Source: Aerococcus viridans
Lineage (GTDB): Bacteria; Bacillota; Bacilli; Lactobacillales; Aerococcaceae
Length of the DNA stretch: 64,000 nucleotides
Reading direction: 5' to 3'
Assembly (NCBI RefSeq): GCF_002871935.1
Contig: NZ_PNHQ01000010.1
Span: 1-64,000, forward strand
In this document: positions 28,092-36,959 of the stretch, in pieces
How positions within the stretch are numbered: the stretch's first letter is position 1
Layout: every line of letters starts with the position of its first letter
Made by a program: the position numbers and the translations under genes
The notes under the pieces: model-generated
Told to the model about the DNA's origin: nothing
The model's database searches: none
Seen by the model: the letters and a program-made list of their open reading frames with translations, nothing else

Positions 28092-28137
28092 AAAATGTCA
28101 AAAAACAATTTTTTTCTTGTTTTATTGACATTTTTTA
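28092..28137 (+). terminator. Terminator of the microprotein gene
   Basis: AAAATGTCAA with inner AAAACAA pairs with TTGTTTT and TTGACATTTT, ending in TTTTTT. A long AT-rich stem. Confidence 0.75.
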
Positions 28138-28205
28138 TAAATAGCAGTTTGGAGCAACATTTGCAATGACATGATGAGTTTGAAGCAAAACCAACTAAAT
28201 AAATA

Positions 28206-28250
28206 TAGAAAAAGCGAGCTAAGGCATTTTTCCTTAGCTCGCTTTTATTA
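28206..28250. terminator. Terminator of rpiA
   Basis: AAAAAGCGAGCTAAGG, loop CATTTTT, CCTTAGCTCGCTTTT. It lies 8 bp past the rpiA stop and could also stop rightward transcripts. Confidence 0.88.
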
Positions 28251-28257
28251 TCAAATA

Positions 28258-28932
28258 CTACTTATTAAATTCTACGACTTGCCCATCTTTGGCCATTAAC
28301 ACTTTGTCCGCTATGCCTAAGAATAAGCCATGTTCAACAACACCAACCATTTGCGTTAACTCGGCCGCTAACTTGGTTGCATCTACAATTTTCTCTAAAT
28401 GAAGATCAATAATAAAGTTACCTGAATCAGTCACAAATTTATTGTCATCTGGGGATAAACGAAATGTTGGTGCATAACCTTTATCCTCAAATGCATAGAA
28501 TAAGTGTTGACTAGCTGCTGGAATCACTTCTATTGGTAAGGGAAAAGCGCCTAATTGATCTACTTGTTTTGTATGGTCACAAATCCAAATAACGCGTTCA
28601 CTGTTCACTGCGATAATTTTCTCAATCAAGTGCGCGCCACCGCCACCTTTAATGCCATTTAATTGTGGATCAAATTCATCGGTCCCATCTATTGTTAAGT
28701 CGATTTTGGCCACATCATTTAATGAAGCAATGGGAATATCTAAACTAGCAGCTAATTCAGCAGACTGAATAGATGTTGGTATACCAGTGAACCTTAAGCC
28801 TTCTTCTTTCATTCGTTTACCTAATGCCGTAATCAAATAATAAGCTGTAGAGCCTGTTCCTAACCCAACAACCATGCCGTCTTCAACGTACTGTGCCGCT
28901 GCTACCCCAACTAATTCTTTTTCGTTCACCAT
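28258..28932 (-). CDS. rpiA: Ribose-5-phosphate isomerase A
   Basis: A 224-residue enzyme interconverting ribose-5-phosphate and ribulose-5-phosphate. The family motifs GLGTGSTAYYLI (near residue 22), TIDGTDEFD (near 80) and GIKGGGGAHLIEKI with the catalytic lysine region (near 93) are intact. Normal length. It starts 21 bp after the stop of the upstream peptidase gene and is probably cotranscribed with it. Confidence 0.96.
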   Translation of the reverse strand: MVNEKELVGVAAAQYVEDGMVVGLGTGSTAYYLITALGKRMKEEGLRFTGIPTSIQSAELAASLDIPIASLNDVAKIDLTIDGTDEFDPQLNGIKGGGGAHLIEKIIAVNSERVIWICDHTKQVDQLGAFPLPIEVIPAASQHLFYAFEDKGYAPTFRLSPDDNKFVTDSGNFIIDLHLEKIVDATKLAAELTQMVGVVEHGLFLGIADKVLMAKDGQVVEFNK

Positions 28933-28953
28933 ATGACTCCTTTATTTATCTTC

Positions 28954-30336
28954 CTATCTTAATTGATCTGCTTGACCAAGTTGGATGAAAGCATCTGTAT
29001 ATAGTTTTAATAACGCTTCTAATGTATCCATTTCGATATACTCATCCGCTTGATGTGCTACATGTGCATCATGCTGGAAGTTCATTCCAAATGATACGCA
29101 ATTTGGCATTACTTTACTATATGATACCCCACCAGAGATAATAGGTTCAATAGGATGATCTGGGAAATGTTGATGGAAAGTATTTAGCAATAGTTGATTG
29201 GCTGGTAGATTAACATCGGAAAGAATCGGAGGTGTATCAAATGATTTTACAAATGGAATATCAGGAAATTCTTTAGTGAACGCTGCTGTCAATTCTGGTT
29301 CAGTGATATTCGCTGGATAACGCACATCGATGGTGAAACTAATGTGACCTTCTTCTGTTTTCTCAATGACACCTTGATTGATCGTTAAAGGGCCCATAAT
29401 TTGGTGATCACGTGCAATGCCAAATCCAGATCCATCATATAGGCGGAATAAACGTGTCCATTTATCTGCAAAAGCGTCATGATAATTATTCGCGATGATT
29501 TCAAAACCACGGGTAATCGCTGAATCCCCTACTTCAGGTGTAGATGCATGGGCAGAAATACCGTACACTGTCATTTTGGTATCCCCATTATCCTCTTGAA
29601 TAGCGATTGACCAACCCTTATCTTTGGCATAGGCTTCTAATCCTGGGTTTGGCGTCCCTTCAATAATAAAAGTTGCTTCAGATGCTACTACGTTAGCACC
29701 AGCACCACCAACAATGCTTTTAATGATGGTATTCAAGTTTAACTCACCAGCATAGTTCCAAGTTGTAGCCCCTTTTTCCCCTATTTGTAATGGAAATTGG
29801 CCATCTGGGGTAATCGCAAAGTCAGGTGCGCCTTCTTTGATTACATATTGTGGAATATCTGTCATATCTGATTCTTCATCAGAGCCAATGACGATACGAA
29901 TATTGTTTTTCAAGGGAACTTGATAATCCTGTAAAATTTTCGCTGCATAGTAGGTTAAAATCGCATTACGTTTCATATCTGATGTACCACGACCATACAT
30001 ACGGTCATCGATTATTTCGGCACCAAATGGTTCTTTCGTCCAATTTGATGAGGCCCCAACAGGTACCACATCAATGTGGCTCACGATATCTACACGTTGC
30101 TTGGAACCGCTATTTTGAGGTTCAATATGGACCGTATAAGGATAAACATCACCAACTCTCATACCGTCGCGCTCCCCTAATCCATGCATGAAAGCCAAGG
30201 CTTTACGAACTTCCGGTCCATATGGAGCTTCTGAAGTAGCTGCTTGGTCATCACGAATAGATGGAATGCGTACCAATCCTTGGATGTCTTCAATCATTTG
30301 TGGTAAATACTTTGCAAAATCAATTTTGTCTAACAT
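28954..30336 (-). CDS. pepV: M20 family dipeptidase (PepV-like)
   Basis: A 460-residue zinc dipeptidase of the PepV/Sapep group. Metal and catalytic motifs: SHIDVVPVG (near residue 87), GRGTSDMKRN (near 114) and GSDEESDM (near 148), with the late His in the C-terminal part (MNFQHDAHVAHQADEYIEMD). The long lid domain between the two halves is as expected. It probably cleaves dipeptides in the cytoplasm as part of peptide nutrition. The symbol is by similarity. Confidence 0.88.
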   Translation of the reverse strand: MLDKIDFAKYLPQMIEDIQGLVRIPSIRDDQAATSEAPYGPEVRKALAFMHGLGERDGMRVGDVYPYTVHIEPQNSGSKQRVDIVSHIDVVPVGASSNWTKEPFGAEIIDDRMYGRGTSDMKRNAILTYYAAKILQDYQVPLKNNIRIVIGSDEESDMTDIPQYVIKEGAPDFAITPDGQFPLQIGEKGATTWNYAGELNLNTIIKSIVGGAGANVVASEATFIIEGTPNPGLEAYAKDKGWSIAIQEDNGDTKMTVYGISAHASTPEVGDSAITRGFEIIANNYHDAFADKWTRLFRLYDGSGFGIARDHQIMGPLTINQGVIEKTEEGHISFTIDVRYPANITEPELTAAFTKEFPDIPFVKSFDTPPILSDVNLPANQLLLNTFHQHFPDHPIEPIISGGVSYSKVMPNCVSFGMNFQHDAHVAHQADEYIEMDTLEALLKLYTDAFIQLGQADQLR

Positions 30337-30380
30337 ATTATTCTCCTCAAGTTTTATTATTTCTTATATATATGAATGGC

Positions 30381-31127
30381 TCATAGAATGATATATCGAG
30401 CAATTAAGCCAAAGATCAATAGGTGAATAGGATAAATCCAATATAACCATGAAGCATTGTATCGTCCTCTTAAGCCATTATAAGCGTAGGTCATTACAAA
30501 GGCTATTGGTGCCGTCACTTCCCATAAGACTAGAAAGGCACCCGCTAGAGACTGAATGAGGCGGTTGCTTCGACTTAAATAAAGGGTCCCAATTAAAAGG
30601 ACGCCAAACATACCATAATCCGCTTGTATAAATTCCGCGACTACCGCCATCACGATAATTGGTAGGATAGCTAACCATCTGTTATGCTCTTTACTAGCTA
30701 ACCACACAGCTAATAAGCCTAACAATAAGGTAAAGAAAACATTTTGATGCGTGTAATCAAAGTATTGTTGACTAATGGCTAGATTAAAAGGAATTTCTGA
30801 AATCAAAGCAAAAGTCCCTAAGCGCATCGCGTATTTTTGCTTATTTGAAGTATGGTGAAAGCCTTCAATCAGTAAGAAACAAAATATTGGAAAGGCCACT
30901 CTACCTATTAAGCGAAAACACGTATAAGCTGTATAAGCTAGCGAATAGTGAAAGGTTTCAAGTTGTCCACTATTTAGTAAAGGCAGCAAAATAGCTGCAC
31001 CAAGATGGTCAATGATCATGGTCACCATAGCGATCCATTTCAATGATGCACCAGATAAGCCACCTGGACTACTTTTCGTGATTGATGATTGTGCCATATC
31101 CACCGCCTCCTTTTGAATCATTTTCAC
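30381..31127 (-). CDS. TraX family membrane protein
   Basis: A 248-residue polytopic membrane protein of the TraX family (named after the F-pilin acetylase). About seven or eight hydrophobic segments; conserved features include LKWIAMVTMIIDHLGA near residue 29, RLIGRVAFPIFCFLLIEGFHHT near residue 72 and the C-terminal ASWLYWIYPIHLLIFGL. Chromosomal members in Firmicutes are probably acyltransferases of unknown substrate. It is not part of a conjugation cluster. Several in-frame Met codons (for example MAQSS, about residue 12) follow the listed start, so the N-terminus is uncertain. Confidence 0.8.
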   Translation of the reverse strand: MKMIQKEAVDMAQSSITKSSPGGLSGASLKWIAMVTMIIDHLGAAILLPLLNSGQLETFHYSLAYTAYTCFRLIGRVAFPIFCFLLIEGFHHTSNKQKYAMRLGTFALISEIPFNLAISQQYFDYTHQNVFFTLLLGLLAVWLASKEHNRWLAILPIIVMAVVAEFIQADYGMFGVLLIGTLYLSRSNRLIQSLAGAFLVLWEVTAPIAFVMTYAYNGLRGRYNASWLYWIYPIHLLIFGLIARYIIL

Positions 31128-31188
31128 GATATGATTATTTTATCATAATTTTTTCATTTTTCTTTTGGTATTATCATTGAAGGTAAAA

Positions 31189-31217
31189 AAAAGGCCAAGA
31201 CAACGTCTCGACCTTTC
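31189..31217 (-). terminator. Terminator downstream of the amino acid transporter operon
   Basis: Minus strand: AAAGGTCGAGACG, loop TT, GTCTTGGCCTTTTTTTT. It lies about 300 bp past the last transporter gene, beyond the direct-repeat element. Confidence 0.8.
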
Positions 31218-31249
31218 ATTCTATGTGCATTTATATTCAATTGAATATA

Positions 31250-31516
31250 CCTGTTTAATCGCCTGTATCGCATCCTACCTTAATCGGGTTCCTCAAACCA
31301 GAAATGACTGCGTTTCAGATTAGTTTGCAACTGACTGCGTCAGTCACTGCACTAATCTTCCAACGGTTCATTTCTACCGGTTTGTGTCGCACCTTGTTAG
31401 TCGAGCTCTACAGAGCAGTCAGGGTTCCGCTTCAGATTTAGGGTACGTGATGTCCCATCACTACCCCTACATCTTCCACCGTCTCCTGCCTTAACGCTCT
31501 GTATCGCATCCTACCT
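31250..31516. repeat. Structured element bounded by 31-bp imperfect direct repeats
   Basis: Two copies of a sequence with the exact core CTGTATCGCATCCTACCT (31263-31280 and 31499-31516) lie 236 bp apart; the similarity extends left over CCTG..TTAA.CGC (31250-31280, 31485-31516). Between them is a folded block: a long imperfect hairpin (31294-31384, with GAAATGA/TCATTTC, AGATTAGT/ACTAATCT and TGACTG/CAGTCA arms), a small GCTCT/AGAGC hairpin (31405-31416) and a hairpin at 31434-31474 (GTGATG/CATCAC, GGGTA/TACCC). No ORF. The right repeat overlaps the last transporter stop codon. Identity unknown; it fills the 386-bp gap before the TraX gene. Confidence 0.7.
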
Positions 31517-32207
31517 ATCCTAGTGTTTTTAGTGCGCCGTCTTTTGCGATTGCTTTGCTTGAGCGTCGTTTGGATAGGTATTTTGAGAATTTCGATAATG
31601 TGTAACATACGAGCCAGTATAAAAAGGTCATAATGATAAACATTGGAATGACATAAGCTGTGTTTTGATTGTATATAATTTTCGCATTGTGGGTTAATTC
31701 TGGTAAAGAAATGATCGTAGCTAGCGAAGTATCTTTAATTAAGGCAATCAATTGTGACACAATAGAAGGTGCCATTGACCGTACAGCTTGTGGTAATAAA
31801 ATATACAGAAGCGTTTGTACACGAGTTAATCCAGTAGAAATCCCTGCTTCTGTTTGTCCTTTTGGAATAGCATTTAAACCACCCCGAATAATTTCTGAAA
31901 TCATAGCTGATTCAAATATCGTTAAAGCGCCCACTGCTGCCCAGAAAATATTCAAGCGTATACCTAATTGCGGTAAGGCAAAATAAGTAAAGAAGATGAT
32001 CAATAATAAAGGTAAATTACGAATGATATCTACAATTAACCCTAATATTTTTGATAAGATTGGAATCCCCATAAAACGAATAATGCCAAAAATAGCGCCT
32101 AAAATTAAAGAAAATATAATAGCATAAAACGTTACTTGAAGCGTAACCCATAGACCATCAAGTAAAAATTGGATATTTATCCATTGAAATGCATCTACAA
32201 AATTCAT
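31515..32207 (-). CDS. Polar amino acid ABC transporter, permease protein 2
   Basis: A 230-residue inner-membrane permease of the His/Glu/Gln/Asp family. Five hydrophobic segments are visible, with the EAA coupling loop ISTGLTRVQTLLYILLPQAVRSMAPS near residue 140 and a charged C-terminus. Paired with the second permease and the ATPase upstream. Probably imports glutamate, glutamine or aspartate. Its stop codon overlaps one arm of an unusual direct repeat. Confidence 0.9.
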   Translation of the reverse strand: MNFVDAFQWINIQFLLDGLWVTLQVTFYAIIFSLILGAIFGIIRFMGIPILSKILGLIVDIIRNLPLLLIIFFTYFALPQLGIRLNIFWAAVGALTIFESAMISEIIRGGLNAIPKGQTEAGISTGLTRVQTLLYILLPQAVRSMAPSIVSQLIALIKDTSLATIISLPELTHNAKIIYNQNTAYVIPMFIIMTFLYWLVCYTLSKFSKYLSKRRSSKAIAKDGALKTLG

Positions 32208-32223
32208 CTATTACTGCTCCTTT

Positions 32224-32877
32224 CTAACGTATGTCCTGTTGTGCTAATCGTTTTTCAATAAAGGAGACCAATAGGGTTAAAGGTACTGTGATTACTAGGT
32301 AAATACAAGCGATCATTGTGTAAGTACCTAATGTATTAAAGGTCTCACTAGCAATCACATCACCGTAATACATTAGATCTAACCCGGCTACCATCGCTAA
32401 AATTGAAGAGTTTTTCACTAAATTAATGAATTGGTTCCCTAATGGTGGAATGACAATTTTAATTGCTTGTGGTAAGACGACAAAGCGCATTTGTTGTATG
32501 TAAGTCATTCCTTGTGAAATTGCCGCTTCTGTTTGGCCTTTTGGTACTGCTTCGATACCTGAACGAACGACATCAGCGATGAAGGCCGATGTATACAAGG
32601 TTAACCCGATAATCCCTGATTGGAATCCGGTAATATCAACACCATACAAAGGAATCACAACATAGAAAAACATTACAATAATCAATAATGGAATATTACG
32701 GAAAAATTCCACATAGATGTCCCCAATTTTGGCTAATACTTTGTTTTCTAAAGTTTGGAGAATACCCATCAAACCACCAAGAATCAACGAACAGATTAGG
32801 GCGATCACTGATGCAATTAAAGTATTGATGAAGCCTTCAATAATTAAATCACTATAACTAGTTAATAGTTCAAACAT
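32224..32877 (-). CDS. Polar amino acid ABC transporter, permease protein 1
   Basis: A 217-residue permease with five hydrophobic segments and the EAA loop AAISQGMTYIQQMRFVVLPQAIKIVIPP near residue 140. Paralogue of the next gene, with which it should form the heterodimeric channel. Spacing of 12 bp to the binding protein and 16 bp to the next permease fits one operon. Confidence 0.9.
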   Translation of the reverse strand: MFELLTSYSDLIIEGFINTLIASVIALICSLILGGLMGILQTLENKVLAKIGDIYVEFFRNIPLLIIVMFFYVVIPLYGVDITGFQSGIIGLTLYTSAFIADVVRSGIEAVPKGQTEAAISQGMTYIQQMRFVVLPQAIKIVIPPLGNQFINLVKNSSILAMVAGLDLMYYGDVIASETFNTLGTYTMIACIYLVITVPLTLLVSFIEKRLAQQDIR

Positions 32878-32889
32878 TTACTCAACCTC

Positions 32890-33705
32890 CTACTCTGCAA
32901 TGGATGACTCTGTATCGTCACCAAACCATTTTGCATAAATTTCTTGATACGTACCATCGGCTACCATATCATCAATGGCTTGATTGACTTCATTTAAAAA
33001 ATCTTCTTGCCCTTTGTTTATAGCAATACCATATGGTTCTGTTGTAAAGGTTGATCCCGCAAGTTTATATCCGGGGTTTTGTTCTATAATACCCAATAAA
33101 ATCGCATTATCAGTTGTCATTGCATCCCCTTGACCAGATTTTAAGGCTGTAAAGGCTTCTGCATAGTTTTCTAATTCTAAGATATTTGCCTCTGGAGCTG
33201 CTTCTTTGATACGTTGGGCAGAAGTTGATCCTTTAACGGCCAAAACAGTGTCCTCACTTGTTAAACTTTCCACACCTTCAATATCAGAATCTTCAGGTAC
33301 CATCAGGGCTTGTCCGGCATCAAAATAAACTTGACTGAAGTCTACTTGTTTTAAACGCTCTTCTGAAATCGTCATTGTAGCAATCAAAGCATCAACATTC
33401 CCATTCTTTAGTAATGGAATACGCGTTTTTGAAGTGACCTCAACAAATTCAGGTTCAGCATTCTCACCGCCAACTCGTTTAGTAATTTCTTTCGCTATAT
33501 CGATATCAAACCCTTCAATACGATTTTCAGCGATATTATATTTACCAAATAAGTTCGTGTCCACTTTTACCCCCCAAGTGATCACAGGATATGCTTGGCT
33601 GTCAATTCGCTCAGCAATATTTTGTTGGCTAGCAGCACTGCTTGTACAGGCTGTCATGAAAAAGCTGAAGGTCAAAAGCGTCATCATTCGCCATATTTTT
33701 TTCAT
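32890..33705 (-). CDS. Amino acid ABC transporter substrate-binding lipoprotein
   Basis: A 271-residue extracellular binding protein. The signal peptide ends in a lipobox (FFMTAC, Cys near residue 20), so it is lipid-anchored. The mature part is a type II periplasmic-binding fold with IEGFDIDIAKEI near residue 60, the VDALIATMTISEERLKQVDFS segment near residue 110 and a typical C-terminal YAKWFGDD. The KVDTNLFGKYN segment resembles glutamate/glutamine binders; specificity is inferred. Confidence 0.9.
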   Translation of the reverse strand: MKKIWRMMTLLTFSFFMTACTSSAASQQNIAERIDSQAYPVITWGVKVDTNLFGKYNIAENRIEGFDIDIAKEITKRVGGENAEPEFVEVTSKTRIPLLKNGNVDALIATMTISEERLKQVDFSQVYFDAGQALMVPEDSDIEGVESLTSEDTVLAVKGSTSAQRIKEAAPEANILELENYAEAFTALKSGQGDAMTTDNAILLGIIEQNPGYKLAGSTFTTEPYGIAINKGQEDFLNEVNQAIDDMVADGTYQEIYAKWFGDDTESSIAE

Positions 33706-33740
33706 ATTTATTCCCTCTTTCCTTAAGCGTGACTTGGTGA

Positions 33741-34472
33741 TTAGACTAAAATCTTGCTTAAGAATTGGATCGCACGTTCATCATGTGGATCTTCAAAGAA
33801 TTCTTTAGAAGGACGATCTTCTAAAATTTCACCATCAGCCATAAAGATTGTTCGATTAGATACTTCTTTGGCAAATCCCATTTCATGTGTCACCACAACC
33901 ATGGTCATATTATCTTCAGTAGCAATGCGTTTCATTTGGTCTAAAACTTCTCCAACCATTTCTGGGTCAAGAGCTGAAGTAGGCTCATCAAACAACATCA
34001 TTTTTGGCTGCATAGCTAAACCACGTGCAATGGCTACACGTTGTTTTTGTCCACCAGATAATTGACCTGGATATGCATCACGTTTATCCCACATGTTTAC
34101 GCGTTGTAATAAACGTTCTGCCCGGTCCTGAGCATCTTTATCCGTCTTCTTCAATACTTTTAAAGGTGCCAATGTCACATTTTCTAACACAGTCATGTGA
34201 GGATATAATTCGAAGTGTTGGAAAACCATTCCACAGTCGCGACGAATTTGACGAATATCCGTATTACGGTCAGTAATGTCTTTTCCGTCTACAATTAAGC
34301 GACCTGAGTCAACTTTCTCCAAAGCATTAATCGTCCGAATCAAAGTCGATTTCCCTGAACCAGAAGGTCCAATCAAAGTCACAACTTCGCCCTCATTGAT
34401 CTTCAGATTAATGTCTTTTAACGCATGGAACTTACCATAATATTTTTCAACATGTTCAAATGTAATCATCAT
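33741..34472 (-). CDS. glnQ: Amino acid ABC transporter ATP-binding protein
   Basis: A 243-residue ATPase of the GlnQ type: Walker [10 protein letters not shown] near residue 34, Q-loop [11 protein letters not shown] near 82, signature LSGGQKQR near 138, Walker [14 protein letters not shown] near 158 and the His switch VTHEMG. It is the first gene of the four-gene operon. AGAGGTG precedes the double ATG. The symbol is by family similarity. Confidence 0.9.
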   Translation of the reverse strand: MMITFEHVEKYYGKFHALKDINLKINEGEVVTLIGPSGSGKSTLIRTINALEKVDSGRLIVDGKDITDRNTDIRQIRRDCGMVFQHFELYPHMTVLENVTLAPLKVLKKTDKDAQDRAERLLQRVNMWDKRDAYPGQLSGGQKQRVAIARGLAMQPKMMLFDEPTSALDPEMVGEVLDQMKRIATEDNMTMVVVTHEMGFAKEVSNRTIFMADGEILEDRPSKEFFEDPHDERAIQFLSKILV

Positions 34473-34557
34473 AGCACCTCTTCTTATTTGATTTTCTTTT
34501 TATTATATATTTGCAATCATTTTTGCAAAAATGCATTTTTTGCATAAAGGTAAAATT

Positions 34558-34586
34558 ATTCTAATCATTTTTTAAGTACTAGTCAA
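34558..34586 (-). promoter_or_regulatory. Promoter of the amino acid transporter operon
   Basis: TTGACT (34581-34586), 17-bp spacer, TAGAAT (34558-34563). The 5' leader carries three GCAAAAA-type repeats and a palindrome TGCAAAAATGCATTTTTTGCA (34523-34543), followed by a second TATAAT-like element (34505-34510) closer to the gene. The dyad may be an operator. Confidence 0.55.
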
Positions 34587-34715
34587 CTTTTATTGATAGG
34601 TTTCTTAACATGTATCGATTTAAATGTTATTTTTTATTTCACAATCGATTCAAGTGAACATAGGCTTTTACAATGTTTTTTGGCCTTCTATCAAACGCTA
34701 GAACAAACTTTTAAA

Positions 34716-34745
34716 TTGTTATTCGTTTTACATAAGTACTATAAT
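34716..34745 (+). promoter_or_regulatory. Promoter of the TIM-barrel gene
   Basis: TTGTTA (34716-34721), 18-bp spacer, TATAAT (34740-34745), about 55 bp before the TTG start. The start region is set by GGAGG at 34788-34792. Confidence 0.6.
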
Positions 34746-34800
34746 GGGAGTAGCATTATATAAAAACCCAATTCTTTTAATCAAATTGGAGGTTATCGTA

Positions 34801-35592
34801 TTGAATCAATCAAAAAACGGCTCTCAAAATATCTCTTCACAATTCAGAAGTGATATGGTGATGGTGCCAGAAGTGATTAACGAAGCATCCGGTATTCGTG
34901 TATTTGGTAGGACTTTAAAATCATTCGTCTTTACTACTGACGCTGCGACAATTTTATATTGTAACGCTGACGCGGTCTTAGCTGTTTATCCCTTCTCCCC
35001 GCATCCTGCTATTATTTCAGCAGTGACTTCTGTCGCTAGTCAACCCGTATTTGCGGGTGTTGGTGGCGGTACTACCCAAGGTAAGCGGAGTGTAGATATT
35101 GCGCTCTTTGCAGAGGCAACTGGTGTTCAAGGGGTCGTGGTGAACGCACCGATGACTGCTGAGAATATTTTAGATATCGAACATACTGTTGACTCCCCTA
35201 TTGTCGCGACCGTTGTTTCTCCCTATAATGATATTGAAGCACGTATTTCGGCTGGTGCTGATATTCTAAACGTTTCTGGAGGAAAGGAAACAGCTGCTAT
35301 CGTTGAACGTATTCGCCGTGATTTCCCAGATGTGCCGATTATTGCAACTGGTGGCCCAAATGAAGAGTCAATCCGTAAAGTAATTGAAGCTGGTGCTAAC
35401 GCAGTATCTTGGACGCCACCTACAACTGGAGAAATCTTTAAAGAGAAAATGGTCAAATACCGTAAAAATCGCCGTGAAGATTTCCTTGAAACACACGATG
35501 GTATGACCTTACATGAATTTGAGGAATATATTGAAGAAAACCCAGGAGCTGAGAAACAGTATTCTGACGACGCTTCTGACGGATACTTATAA
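34801..35592 (+). CDS. Conserved TIM-barrel protein of unknown function
   Basis: A 263-residue protein with a phosphate-binding-barrel appearance: alternating strands and helices, a Gly-rich VFAGVGGGTTQGKRS near residue 85, AGADILNVSGGKETA near residue 160 and a C-terminal phosphate-site-like IIATGGPNEESIRKVIEAGANAVSWTPP. Such proteins are often labelled only as hydrolase. I start at the TTG at 34801, which has TTGGAGG 8 bp upstream; the earlier ATG (34744) lies inside the promoter. It precedes an M24 peptidase by 17 bp, so the two form an operon. Confidence 0.7.
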   Translation: MNQSKNGSQNISSQFRSDMVMVPEVINEASGIRVFGRTLKSFVFTTDAATILYCNADAVLAVYPFSPHPAIISAVTSVASQPVFAGVGGGTTQGKRSVDIALFAEATGVQGVVVNAPMTAENILDIEHTVDSPIVATVVSPYNDIEARISAGADILNVSGGKETAAIVERIRRDFPDVPIIATGGPNEESIRKVIEAGANAVSWTPPTTGEIFKEKMVKYRKNRREDFLETHDGMTLHEFEEYIEENPGAEKQYSDDASDGYL

Positions 35593-35609
35593 CAATTAAT
35601 GGAGGATTT

Positions 35610-36722
35610 ATGAATCAAGCGCATCACAATCGTTTAAAAACGATTCAACAACAAGTTAAAAATTACCACTTAGATGCCTTAATCATTAGCGACAAGGCAT
35701 CTATTGATTATTACACTGGGGTTGTTTTTGACCCTATGGAACGTTTTTGGTTACTCATCATCCAACCAGAAAAAAGTCCGCAAATTATAGCGAACAAACT
35801 ATTTGTTTTCGATGAATTATCTGGCATTGACGTGACTTGGGTGGATGACAACAACACCATCACTGAAGCCTTTGCCAACCTAACAGACTTCCCTGCTACT
35901 GACGCGCCTTTACGTATTGGTGTTGATAAATTGTGGCGGGCTGACCAATTATTAGCGATTGCTAAAAGCTATACACAAGCGACATTTGAAGTGGCATCTG
36001 ACTTGGTAGATAACCAAAGAGCGATTAAAACAGCAGAAGAGCAAGAAAAAATGCGGAAAGCTTCCGAAATTAATGATCGTGCTATGGCGCGCTTAATCGA
36101 AGAAGTTTTACCTCTTGGCTTAGATGAACTCGCTGCTGTAGATGAATTAGCACGAATTTACGACGAGGAAGGTGCTGATGCTGGCTTCTCTTTTGAACCA
36201 ATCATTGCCTACGGACCAAACGGAGCTGATCCACATCACGAATCAGACCACACCCTACCTAAACAGGGGGATTCAATTGTGATTGATATTGGGTGTAGAC
36301 ATGATGATTACTGTTCTGATATGACGCGTACTGTCTATTATGGTGAACCTAGTGATGAAGCCAAAAAGGTATACGAAATTGTGTTAGAAGCCAACCTACG
36401 AGGCATTCATGCTGTTAAGGTAGGCGAAACTTTTGCCAATGTTGATGCTGCAGCTCGTGACCACATTACAGCAGAAGGCTATGGTCCTCAATTCACACAT
36501 CGACTAGGCCATTTCATCGGACGTGAAGTCCATGAAAAAGGTGATGTATCACAAGCAAATACAGATACGATCAGAGATGGTAATATTTTCTCTATTGAAC
36601 CAGGTATCTACCTAACAGGAAATACAGCCGTTCGCATTGAAGACTTAGTCATTGCCCATGATGGACAAACTGAAAACCTGAATCATTTCACCAAAGAAAT
36701 GCTTATTATTGAACCAAAATAA
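35610..36722 (+). CDS. pepQ: M24 family Xaa-Pro peptidase
   Basis: A 370-residue proline peptidase. The N-terminal creatinase-like domain (about 1-125) is followed by the pita-bread catalytic domain with metal ligands in SIVIDIGCRHDDYCSDMTRTVYYG (near residue 225), the His of THRLGHFIGREVHE (near 290) and the Glu of FSIEPGIYL and AVRIEDL. It cleaves Xaa-Pro bonds in casein-like peptides. GGAGG precedes the ATG. Prolidase versus aminopeptidase P cannot be decided from sequence alone. Confidence 0.88.
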   Translation: MNQAHHNRLKTIQQQVKNYHLDALIISDKASIDYYTGVVFDPMERFWLLIIQPEKSPQIIANKLFVFDELSGIDVTWVDDNNTITEAFANLTDFPATDAPLRIGVDKLWRADQLLAIAKSYTQATFEVASDLVDNQRAIKTAEEQEKMRKASEINDRAMARLIEEVLPLGLDELAAVDELARIYDEEGADAGFSFEPIIAYGPNGADPHHESDHTLPKQGDSIVIDIGCRHDDYCSDMTRTVYYGEPSDEAKKVYEIVLEANLRGIHAVKVGETFANVDAAARDHITAEGYGPQFTHRLGHFIGREVHEKGDVSQANTDTIRDGNIFSIEPGIYLTGNTAVRIEDLVIAHDGQTENLNHFTKEMLIIEPK

Positions 36723-36740
36723 GGAAGATGCGTATAATTA

Positions 36741-36923
36741 ATCAAAAGAGGCTGGGACAAAAATGTCTCAGCCTCTCTTTGCTATATAAGAACGTTTATA
36801 ATTGGGTTCCAAAAGTCAGAATTATCCGATACTTCCCAAAAGTCTCCAATAATATTTCATTATTGCTCGTCTTTTGGTCCAGTACGTCAATTCTAAACGA
36901 CTTTTGTCTCACCTTCTTTGATT
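36741..36923. repeat. MITE-like element with terminal inverted repeats
   Basis: A 183-bp element whose ends are inverted repeats: AATCAAAAGAGGCTGGGACAAAA at the left (23 bp) and the complement of AATCAAAGAAGGTGAGACAAAA at the right (22 bp). Inside lie a complete terminator hairpin (36748-36777) and a long nested palindrome (about 36811-36908) with arms CAAAAGTC/GACTTTTG, AGAATT/AATTCT, CCAAAAG/CTTTTGG and CAATAAT/ATTATTG. No ORF of note. It also ends the pepQ transcript. Confidence 0.7.
36748..36777 (+). terminator. Terminator of pepQ inside the MITE-like element
   Basis: AGAGGCTGGGAC, loop AAAAAT, GTCTCAGCCTCT followed by CTTTG. Closely related in sequence to the hairpin next to the intron (1858-1897). 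Confidence 0.8.
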
Positions 36924-36959
36924 AAACAATCATTTTACGATTTATACGCCTTGCAGTGA

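Noticed and set aside
30381..31127. Conjugation locus suggested by the TraX family name
   Set aside because: No relaxase, type IV secretion or pilin genes are near; chromosomal TraX-like proteins are common in Firmicutes.
31250..31516. Integron attC site or tRNA gene for the structured element
   Set aside because: No GTTRRRY core pairs, no cloverleaf or CCA end, and no integrase or cassette ORF nearby.
33434..33808. 124-codon plus-strand ORF crossing a signal peptide and intergenic gap
   Set aside because: Antisense to the binding-protein signal region; no start signal and no homology that I can recognise.
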